64,000 bases of DNA from Candidatus Pseudomonas phytovorans (GTDB lineage Bacteria; Pseudomonadota; Gammaproteobacteria; Pseudomonadales; Pseudomonadaceae), in the NCBI GenBank assembly GCA_029202525.1, contig CP119325.1, positions 5,244,001 through 5,308,000 on the forward strand. Reading direction: 5' to 3'. The translations under genes and the position numbers were made by a program. The notes beneath the pieces are model-generated. The model saw only the letters and a program-made list of their open reading frames with translations. It did no database searches and had not been told where the DNA came from. Positions 17,311 through 25,193 of this stretch are shown piece after piece. Numbering within the stretch: position 1 is the first letter of the stretch; every line of letters starts with the position of its first letter.

Positions 17311-18569
17311 GCTTCAACAAGATTTCCGTCGTAGGCCTGGGCTATATCGGCCTGCCAACCGCCGCCGTTTTCGCCGCCCGCAAGAAGCAAGTGATCGGTA
17401 TCGATGTTAACCAGCACGCGGTCGACACCATCAACCGTGGCGAAATCCACATCGTCGAGCCTGAGCTGGACATGGTGGTACACGCTGCCGTGACCGAAGG
17501 CTACCTGCGCGCCTCCACCGTGCCGGAAGCGGCTGATGCCTTCCTGATCGCCGTGCCGACCCCGTTCATGGACGATCACCAGCCGGACCTGAGCTACATC
17601 GAGTCCGCCAGCAAGGCCATCGCGCCGGTGCTGAAAAAGGGTGACCTGGTCATCCTGGAATCCACCTCCCCGGTTGGCGCTACCGAGCAGATGGCGTTCT
17701 GGCTGGCACAAGCCCGCCCAGACCTGAGCTTCCCGCAGACCCACGGTGAAGACTCCGACGTCCGTATCGCCCACTGCCCTGAGCGCGTACTGCCAGGCCA
17801 CGTGCTGCGCGAGCTGGTGGAAAACGATCGCATCATCGGCGGCATGACCAAGAAGTGCTCGGAAGCGGCCGTACGCCTGTACCGCACCTTCGTTGAAGGC
17901 GAGTGCATCATCACCAACGCCCGTACTGCCGAAATGTGCAAGCTGACCGAAAACAGCTTCCGCGACGTGAACATTGCCTTCGCCAACGAGCTGTCGATCA
18001 TCTGCGACAAGCTGGACATCGACGTGTGGGAGCTGATTCGCCTGGCCAACCACCACCCGCGCGTGAACATTCTGCAGCCAGGCCCGGGTGTAGGCGGCCA
18101 CTGCATCGCCGTCGATCCATGGTTCATCGTCAGCCAGACCCCAGAGCAGGCCCGCCTGATCCGCACCGCCCGTGTGGTCAACGACAGCAAGCCTGAGTGG
18201 GTGATCGACAAGGTCAAGATGGCCCTGGCCAACTTCCTGATCAAGAACCCAGGCAAGTCGGCCCACCAAGTGAAAATCGCCTGCTACGGCCTGGCCTTCA
18301 AGGCCGACATCGACGACCTGCGCGAAAGCCCGGCCCTGAGCATTGCCGAGCGCCTGGGCAACGAGCTGGAAGCCACCCTGCAACTGGTCGAGCCGAACAT
18401 CGAAGCCCTGCCACAGCGCCTGGCGCGCCACGAGCACGTGGACTTCATCTACGCCCAGGACAGCGCCGACATTCACGTACTGCTGGTGAAGCACCGCGAG
18501 TTCCGCGAAACCTTCAACGTACGCGATGCTGCCTTCGTGATCGACGCCGCTGGCGTAACCCAGGGCTGA
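17307..18569 (+). CDS. wecC: UDP-N-acetyl-D-mannosamine dehydrogenase
   Basis: A 420-residue UDP-sugar 6-dehydrogenase. NAD-binding VVGLGYIGLPTAAVFA starts at ~residue 7; ESTSPVGATEQM (~117) is a sugar-dehydrogenase signature; catalytic Cys is in GPGVGGHCIAVDPWF (~258). The C-terminal UDP-binding domain includes CYGLAFKADIDDLRESPAL (~325). Adjacency to wecB supports UDP-ManNAc as substrate, giving UDP-ManNAcA for a surface glycan. A UDP-GlcNAc dehydrogenase (WbpA type) is the alternative. No other ECA genes are nearby. Confidence 0.92.
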   Translation: MSFNKISVVGLGYIGLPTAAVFAARKKQVIGIDVNQHAVDTINRGEIHIVEPELDMVVHAAVTEGYLRASTVPEAADAFLIAVPTPFMDDHQPDLSYIESASKAIAPVLKKGDLVILESTSPVGATEQMAFWLAQARPDLSFPQTHGEDSDVRIAHCPERVLPGHVLRELVENDRIIGGMTKKCSEAAVRLYRTFVEGECIITNARTAEMCKLTENSFRDVNIAFANELSIICDKLDIDVWELIRLANHHPRVNILQPGPGVGGHCIAVDPWFIVSQTPEQARLIRTARVVNDSKPEWVIDKVKMALANFLIKNPGKSAHQVKIACYGLAFKADIDDLRESPALSIAERLGNELEATLQLVEPNIEALPQRLARHEHVDFIYAQDSADIHVLLVKHREFRETFNVRDAAFVIDAAGVTQG

Positions 18570-18582
18570 TGGACCAAACCGC

Positions 18583-21500
18583 ATGAACAACCCCACGCTT
18601 GAGAAACCTACCGTGAACACAGAGCTGCCTTCACCTTTGGCCGATATTCATGACCGCGTGATGGAAGCCTATTACGGCAAGCTGGGGGATCAGTTCATGC
18701 GGGAGACGCAGGCCCGCATCCACTGGATCTGCGCCCAGGTCAAAGGGCGCCGGATTCTGGATGTTGGCTGCTCGCAGGGCATCGTGCCCCTGCTGCTGGC
18801 GCGTGAGGGTTGCCAGGTTACCGGCGTGGACACCAGCCCGCAGGCCATTGAAGAGGCCAAGGGTTACCTGTCTGCCGAACCTGCCCACATCCAGCAGAAC
18901 GTCACGTACATCAATTCAGACTTCCTCGCGCTGGATACGCTCGAGGTTGAACCGGACACCGTTGTCATCAGCGAAGTGCTCGAACACCTGGTACGTCCGG
19001 AGCTGTTCGTGGAAAAGGCCAATGAACTGCTCAAGCAGGGCGGCCGGCTGGTGATCACCGTACCGTTCGGGGTCAATGATTTTATTGACCACAAGCATAC
19101 GTTCTACCTGATGGAACCGTTCCGGCTGCTGGCCGAGTACTTGCAGATCGTCGAAGTGAAGATGCTGGGCAAGTGGCTGGGCATTGTGGCGGTCAAGAAC
19201 GAGGCGCATAAGCCGGGGACCATCGACTCGCTGACTGTTGAGCGTGTGCGGGAGCTGGAAAAGGCGTTTGAGTCGATTGAGCGTACCCTGCGCGAGAACC
19301 TCGGTTCGATCGGCGCTCGCTTGGCAGACGCCAACAAGAAGTATCGGAGTGCTACCGAGCAGATTGCCCAGCTCAAGCCAGAAGCACAAAAAACCGATGC
19401 GCTGGCAAAGCAACTGCAAACGCGCGATGCAGATATTGCGACGCTGCAGCAGGCCAACCGCGAAATACTCGACGCCAAGGCAAAGCGGGTGCAAGAACTT
19501 GAGGAGATCAAGGAGCGCCTGGATGACGCCAACAGAAAGTACCGCCTGGCCACTGAACAGCTTTCCCTGCTGAAACCCGAAGCCCAGAAAGCCGAGGCCC
19601 TGACTCGCCAGCTTCAAGATCGCGATGCGCATATCGCCGCTACCGAGCAAGCTAATCGAGAGGCCCTTGAAGCTAGTGCTCGCAATATTCATGAACTGAA
19701 TGACGCGTTGGATTCGCTCAAGCTGCAACTGGTTGAGGCTGATGAAAAATGCCTCGTCACTGCCGAACAGTATGCGCAACTGCAACAGCAGATTGCAGCG
19801 CTTGAAGAAGCTCAAGGCCAACGGGCTCAAGAGCTGGACGCTCTGCAACAATCCTTGCTCGTCCTCGAAGAGCAATTGCTGACGACCGACCAGCAACGTG
19901 CAGTTGCTGAAGAGCTGGCAGCCAGCGAAACGGCCAGGATTGCAGCGCTACAGGCTCAACACGACGCGCTGGAAAGCCAGCTTCGGGAGATGACCGCGCT
20001 TCAAGTCAAAGGCCAGTCTGACAACACTGCACTGAATGAAGCTGTAACCGGCATTGAAAAACAGCGTAACGAGCTGGAAAGCCAGCTTGAAACATTGACT
20101 GAGCAGCTTGCCCAGGCCCAGCAGATCAACGATGGCCACGTAGAGACAATCACTACGCTGCGTGCGCAGCAAGCCGCTCTGCAAGCCAAGCTGGAGAACC
20201 AGCGGCAAGCGGCAGCTGATCTTCAGTCACAGGCTGAGCAAATAAACGCAGGCCATGTAGACACCATCACGGCGCTGCGCGCCCAGCAGGCAGCCCTTCA
20301 AGCTGCACTGGAAAACCAGCAGCAGGCGTCAGCCGAAAACCAATCCATAGCGGATCAGGCAAACGCCGCGCATGAACGCACCATTACAACCCTGCAAGCA
20401 CAACAGGCGGAGCTGCAAGCCGCACTTGAGCGCCAGACTGAACAGCAGACTCAAGCAGACCAAGTTAATACAGACCACGTAGAAACCATCACCACCCTGC
20501 GCGCGCACCAGTCAGCTTTGGAAGCTGAACTGGAAGGCCTCACACAGGCAATGATTGCACTACGCGAACAAGCCGAGCAGGCCGATGCAATCCGCCTCGA
20601 AACCATCTCAGCACTGCAATCCAGTATCAACGAGCTGGATACGCAGATTGCTGAGACCGTCGAGTCGCGAGACAAGACGCTCGAGGTGAATACGGATTAC
20701 CTCGACACAATTGCAAGCCTGCGCGAACTCCAAACGACGATGGAGAACGCGCTGGAGAATCAGAAACAGGCATTGAGCATCCTGCAAACCGAGAGCAGTC
20801 GGGACATTGCCGAGAAAGACGAATGCATCGCCACGCTACACAAGCGCCAAGCGGAACTGGAAGCCGAACTTGAAAGCGAGTTGGAGTATATGAACGAATT
20901 GCAGGCCCAAACCCAGCGGGCCGACGCTGCACAGGCCGAAACCATTGCCCTGTTGAAAGCACGTCAAGCTGAACTGGAAGCCGACCTGGGTAATCAGCGC
21001 CAAGCGATGAAGCAGGCGTACGCGGCCCAGACGGAAACAGTAACTGCTCTGCAAAACCGCCAGTCTGAGCTGGAAAACCAGTTGCTGGAAGTGAGCGAAA
21101 CCCAAGCACGTGGCGAGCGCGAGCATGCTGCCCAAGCAAACACTATCCATACCCTGGTGGAACTGCGGAACGGCTTTGAAGAGCAAGTGCATGCACTGAC
21201 CCAGGCCAACGCCCAAGCGCATGAAGCGCAGGCAGGACAAGCTGAGGCGATCGCCTCGCTCAATCAGGCCAAGGACGCACTGGTCGAACAGCTGATGCTC
21301 GAAACCGCTAGCCGCCAGGCTGCAGAAGCCAGCCTGGCAGCCACCAATGAACAGTGGCAAGGCCTGCGCATGCAGCTGGAGAACGAACTCAACTCCTCGA
21401 AAGCAGGCTTAGGTGCGGCGAATTTAAAATACCGCACCGTCAGCACTGAGCAGATCCCTCAGCTCAAGGCCAACCTCAATCAGTTGCTGGATCGCAGCGC

Positions 21501-24500
21501 AGCGCAGCAGCGCAAGATCGACGAGCTTAATGCCAATCTGGAGCGTGCGAATACGCAGCGCCATCTGGCGGAACAACGTCTGGTCAAGACGCGCACCAGC
21601 ATGACCTATCAGCTGGGCTACCAGATCAAAAACAGTGCTAACTCGCTGGGTGGTTTGGTCAGGCTGCCTGTACGCCTGCTGCGCCTGTATCGCAAAGCCA
21701 ACCTGCAACGCCAGCAAAATGAACAAAAGCGCATCACCAATGAGCCGATGAAGGCTCTGCTGCCTCCCGCACCAGTCGTGCAGGATGAGAACTACCTTAA
21801 GCTGCCAGAAGCTCTGCCTACCAGTGAACAGAGCCGCTCTACCCTGCTGCGCCAAGCCGACCAACCGGTAAGCCGCCTGAGAATGGCGTGCGTGATGGAT
21901 GAGTTCACCTTCGGCTCGTATCGTTACGAATGTGACCTGATGCAGCTCACACCCGCCAACTGGAAAGCTGAACTGGAGGGCTTCCGCCCCGAACTGCTGT
22001 TCATCGAATCCGCCTGGCGCGGCAAGGATGAACTGTGGGGCAGTAAGGTTGGCCACAACAGCCAGGAGTTGCAAGACATCCTGAACTGGTGCCGCCAGAA
22101 CAAGGTGCCAACCGTATTCTGGAACAAGGAAGACCCGGTTCACTTCGAGACCTTCCTGACCACTGCCAAGCAGTTCGATCACGTGTTCACCACCGACATC
22201 GACTGCATTCACCGCTACAAAGGTGCACTCGGCCACGAACGCGTCTACCTGCTACCGTTCGCTTGCCAGCCAGCGCTGCACAACCCGATCGAGTTGTACG
22301 AGCGCAAGGACGCCTTCTGCTTCGCCGGCGCATACTATGCCCGCTACCCGGAGCGTACCCGCGACCTGGGCAACTTCGTGTGCGAACTGCCGAAATTCCG
22401 CCCGCTGGAAATCTTCGACCGCAACTTCGGCAAGAACGACGCGAACTACCAGTTCCCCGAGGAATACCAGCCGTACATCGTGGGCACCCTGCCCTTCGAA
22501 AAAATCGACACGGCGTACAAGGGCTACCGCTACGCGATCAACCTGAACTCGATCAAGCAATCGCAATCGATGTTCGCCCGTCGCGTATTCGAACTGCTGG
22601 GTTGCAACACCATTACCGTCAGCAACTTCTCCCGCGGTGTGCGCCTGCTGTTCGGCGACCTGGTGGTCACCACCGACAACGGCGAAGAAATGCTGCGCCG
22701 CCTGCAGTTGCTGGCCGAAGACCCGCTCAACAGTGACAAGCTGAAGCTCGCCGCACTGCGTAAAGTCATGCAAGAGCACACTTACACCCAGCGTCTGGAA
22801 TACGTGCTGAGCAAAGTCACTGGCACCGTCAAGGCTCAGCGCCTGCCGGAAATCGTGGTCGTTGCCGAAGCGCAGGATCGTCAGCAGTTCGACATGCTGC
22901 GCGCCCACCTCGACCGCCAGACCTACAGCCAGGTCCGCATGGTGATTATCACTGATGCTTACCAGAGCAGCATCGTCAGCGACGATCCACGCATTCTGGT
23001 GCTCAAACCTGCCCAACTGAAAAAATCCAGCCTTGGCGAACTCGTGGGTAATACGCCTTGGGTTGCCGGATTTGTACCGGGTGACTACTACGGCCCTAAC
23101 TACCTGCTGGACCTCGCACTGGCTACCCGCTACAGCCAGGCGCAGGTTATTGGTAAATCAGCCCACTTCACCGGCAATGGGCAAGACGCGCAGCTGCAGT
23201 CGAATGAGCTGGCGTATCGCCCGGCTCATTCGCTGAGCGCACGTCGCTCTCTGGTGGCCACCGAAATCGTTGCCGGCCAGCCGCTGCGCAGCTGGTTGAA
23301 GAGCCTGCCATCGCTGCAGTACACCCACGATCAGGGCCTGGCGATCGATCCGTTCAACTATTGCGAGAACGGCGCCGCACAACACGAAGCTATCAGCGCC
23401 AAGGTGGACGACCTTGAGCTGAACCTCGGCATGACCATCGACCAGCTTCAAGCGCGTGCCCAGGCCATTGCACCACTGGAAGACAGCCACGACTCACCGG
23501 AGATCACGGGACGCGAGCTGGCCGACATGTTCGGCGCCAAGCACAGCAAGTCCCTTAACTTGGCAGTGGATGTAGACAACTGGCGCATCAGTTCCACGCT
23601 GGCAGATGGCAAGCATGAGTATGTGTACGCCCTCAAGGAAGTCGGCCTGGATCAGCTGAACCTCGAAGACCGACAGTTGAAGCTGTACCTCGACTGCACG
23701 CCTGGCCTGAACCTGCAACTGGTGGTGCTGTTCCTCGATGCTGAAAAGCAGCGGATCAGCCACGTGATGCAACACGCCAACCGCAACCAAACCTCCGAGG
23801 TACCGCCTGAAGCCGCCTTCGTGCGCTTCGGCCTGCGTGCCTACGCAGCTGGCAATACCGAGATCAAGGCGCTGGTGCTGGGCCACCGCGACCTGCAACC
23901 TTCGGAGATGCTGGGCCGCTCGAAGCATCTGGTGGTTACCAACCACTACCCTGCTTATGCCGACTTGTATCGCAACGGCTTTGTTCACAGCCGAGTGATG
24001 GCCTATCAGGAACAGAACCTGAATGTCGACATCTTCCGCCTGCGCAAGAACGAGGCTGTCAGCTATCACGAGTTCCAGAACGTGGACGTGGTCACCGGCT
24101 GCCAGACCACCCTGACCAAGATGCTGGAAAGCGGCCAGTACAAGAGCGTGCTGGTGCACTTCCTGGACCCGGAAATGTGGGAAGTGCTTAAGCGCTTCAC
24201 TCACATGGTCAAGGTAGTAGTCTGGGTGCACGGTGCAGAAGTACAGCCTTGGTGGCGTCGCGAGTACAACTACTCGGATGAAAGCCAGCTGGCAGTGGCG
24301 AAAGTCGAGAGCGAAAAGCGCATGGCGTTCTGGCGCGAGACGTTGAGCAACATGCCAGCCAACCTGAAGCTGGTCTTCGTATCGCGCTACTTCGCCGAAG
24401 AAGTGATGGAAGATGTAGGCTTCCGCATTCCGGAAGACCGCTACGAGATCATCCACAACCCGATTGATACGGAAACCTTTTCGTACCAGGAAAAGCCGGA

Positions 24501-25038
24501 AGAACAGCGTCTGAAACTGCTGTCCATCCGCCCTTATGCATCAGCCAAGTACGCTAACGACCTCAGTGTCCGGGCGATCGAGCTGCTGGCGCAGAAGCCG
24601 TACTTCAAGGACCTTGAGTTCCGCATGATCGGTGATGGCGTGCTGTTCGAAGACACCCTCGCCCCGTTGCGCAAATTCAGCAACGTAACGATTGAACGCG
24701 GCTTCCTCAAGCATCAAGAGATTGCTGCGCTGCACAAACAGTACGGCCTGTTCCTCTGCCCTACACGTATGGACGCCCAAGGGGTATCCCGAGACGAGGC
24801 AATGGCTTCCGGCCTTATCGCTGTGACAAACGCTGTTACAGCGATCCCGGAGTTTGTCGATGACGAGTGTGGGATTCTTGCCGCCGGCGATGACGCCCAG
24901 GGAATGGCTGACGGCATCGCGCGAGTGATCGAGTCACCGGAACTGTTCCGCAAGATATCCGCTGCTGCGCGTGTGCGTGTTGAAAAACAGACCGCCAAGC
25001 ATTCAATCATTACCCGTGAAATCGAGCTGATTCGATAA
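18583..25038 (+). CDS. Giant methyltransferase / coiled-coil / multi-glycosyltransferase protein
   Basis: A 2151-residue cytoplasmic protein with no signal peptide or clear membrane segments. Residues ~20-205 are a class I SAM methyltransferase (ILDVGCSQG at ~58, SEVLEHL at ~127). Residues ~219-1010 are a nearly unbroken Gln/Ala/Glu-rich coiled coil with internal repeats. Residues ~1100-1390 resemble the CgeB/DUF3880 glycosyltransferase family (VFWNKEDP, FAGAYYARYPER). Residues ~1420-1605 look like a degenerate GT-A domain, ~1640-1770 a beta-rich region, and ~1776-2151 a GT4 glycosyltransferase (WVHGAEVQPW, CPTRMDAQGVSRDEAMASG). The layout recalls WbdD, where a methyltransferase on a coiled coil ends O-chains at a set length, but here the transferases are on the same chain. 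That role is inference. Confidence 0.9.
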   Translation: MNNPTLEKPTVNTELPSPLADIHDRVMEAYYGKLGDQFMRETQARIHWICAQVKGRRILDVGCSQGIVPLLLAREGCQVTGVDTSPQAIEEAKGYLSAEPAHIQQNVTYINSDFLALDTLEVEPDTVVISEVLEHLVRPELFVEKANELLKQGGRLVITVPFGVNDFIDHKHTFYLMEPFRLLAEYLQIVEVKMLGKWLGIVAVKNEAHKPGTIDSLTVERVRELEKAFESIERTLRENLGSIGARLADANKKYRSATEQIAQLKPEAQKTDALAKQLQTRDADIATLQQANREILDAKAKRVQELEEIKERLDDANRKYRLATEQLSLLKPEAQKAEALTRQLQDRDAHIAATEQANREALEASARNIHELNDALDSLKLQLVEADEKCLVTAEQYAQLQQQIAALEEAQGQRAQELDALQQSLLVLEEQLLTTDQQRAVAEELAASETARIAALQAQHDALESQLREMTALQVKGQSDNTALNEAVTGIEKQRNELESQLETLTEQLAQAQQINDGHVETITTLRAQQAALQAKLENQRQAAADLQSQAEQINAGHVDTITALRAQQAALQAALENQQQASAENQSIADQANAAHERTITTLQAQQAELQAALERQTEQQTQADQVNTDHVETITTLRAHQSALEAELEGLTQAMIALREQAEQADAIRLETISALQSSINELDTQIAETVESRDKTLEVNTDYLDTIASLRELQTTMENALENQKQALSILQTESSRDIAEKDECIATLHKRQAELEAELESELEYMNELQAQTQRADAAQAETIALLKARQAELEADLGNQRQAMKQAYAAQTETVTALQNRQSELENQLLEVSETQARGEREHAAQANTIHTLVELRNGFEEQVHALTQANAQAHEAQAGQAEAIASLNQAKDALVEQLMLETASRQAAEASLAATNEQWQGLRMQLENELNSSKAGLGAANLKYRTVSTEQIPQLKANLNQLLDRSAAQQRKIDELNANLERANTQRHLAEQRLVKTRTSMTYQLGYQIKNSANSLGGLVRLPVRLLRLYRKANLQRQQNEQKRITNEPMKALLPPAPVVQDENYLKLPEALPTSEQSRSTLLRQADQPVSRLRMACVMDEFTFGSYRYECDLMQLTPANWKAELEGFRPELLFIESAWRGKDELWGSKVGHNSQELQDILNWCRQNKVPTVFWNKEDPVHFETFLTTAKQFDHVFTTDIDCIHRYKGALGHERVYLLPFACQPALHNPIELYERKDAFCFAGAYYARYPERTRDLGNFVCELPKFRPLEIFDRNFGKNDANYQFPEEYQPYIVGTLPFEKIDTAYKGYRYAINLNSIKQSQSMFARRVFELLGCNTITVSNFSRGVRLLFGDLVVTTDNGEEMLRRLQLLAEDPLNSDKLKLAALRKVMQEHTYTQRLEYVLSKVTGTVKAQRLPEIVVVAEAQDRQQFDMLRAHLDRQTYSQVRMVIITDAYQSSIVSDDPRILVLKPAQLKKSSLGELVGNTPWVAGFVPGDYYGPNYLLDLALATRYSQAQVIGKSAHFTGNGQDAQLQSNELAYRPAHSLSARRSLVATEIVAGQPLRSWLKSLPSLQYTHDQGLAIDPFNYCENGAAQHEAISAKVDDLELNLGMTIDQLQARAQAIAPLEDSHDSPEITGRELADMFGAKHSKSLNLAVDVDNWRISSTLADGKHEYVYALKEVGLDQLNLEDRQLKLYLDCTPGLNLQLVVLFLDAEKQRISHVMQHANRNQTSEVPPEAAFVRFGLRAYAAGNTEIKALVLGHRDLQPSEMLGRSKHLVVTNHYPAYADLYRNGFVHSRVMAYQEQNLNVDIFRLRKNEAVSYHEFQNVDVVTGCQTTLTKMLESGQYKSVLVHFLDPEMWEVLKRFTHMVKVVVWVHGAEVQPWWRREYNYSDESQLAVAKVESEKRMAFWRETLSNMPANLKLVFVSRYFAEEVMEDVGFRIPEDRYEIIHNPIDTETFSYQEKPEEQRLKLLSIRPYASAKYANDLSVRAIELLAQKPYFKDLEFRMIGDGVLFEDTLAPLRKFSNVTIERGFLKHQEIAALHKQYGLFLCPTRMDAQGVSRDEAMASGLIAVTNAVTAIPEFVDDECGILAAGDDAQGMADGIARVIESPELFRKISAAARVRVEKQTAKHSIITREIELIR
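19330..19727 (+). repeat. 66-codon direct repeat in the coiled coil
   Basis: Two copies of a 198-bp unit begin at 19330 (ANKKYRSATEQIAQLKPEAQ) and 19528 (ANRKYRLATEQLSLLKPEAQ); a third, shorter, relative begins near 21420 (ANLKYRTVSTEQIPQLK). The copies stay similar through KRVQELEEIKERL / RNIHELNDALDSL. A period of 66 equals six hendecads, so the copy number can change without breaking coiled-coil phase. Confidence 0.8.
20125..21290 (+). repeat. Tandem 32-39-residue coiled-coil repeats
   Basis: About ten consecutive units starting at codon ~515, each with a core like GHVETITTLRAQQAALQ. The first units start at 20125, 20242 and 20359 (117-bp spacing) and are clearly related at DNA level; later units diverge (YLDTIASLRELQ, QAETIALLKARQAELEAD, QTETVTALQNRQSELEN). 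Unit lengths I count are 39, 35 or 32 residues, which equal 4 heptads plus a hendecad, 5 heptads, and 3 heptads plus a hendecad. All therefore preserve coiled-coil phase. Confidence 0.8.
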
Positions 25039-25193
25039 GGATGACCCTACAGCCGAATTAACGGCCAGGACCTTTGACCGCGCGGCAGCAAGCCTGCCGC
25101 AGCGGTTCATGGATCATCCATCGACAAGCTTTTGAGCGCCGCCAGCACCATTGAGGCTGAGCCTTTTCACTTATTTAGAATATTTACGAAGAC

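Noticed and set aside
17235..18620. 461-codon minus-strand frame over wecC
   Set aside because: Shadow of wecC; composition rich in His, Val and Gln with no domain.
20125..21290. Regular repeats considered as a CRISPR array
   Set aside because: They lie in frame inside a coding gene, vary gradually, and encode coiled-coil units; there are no unique spacers and no cas genes.
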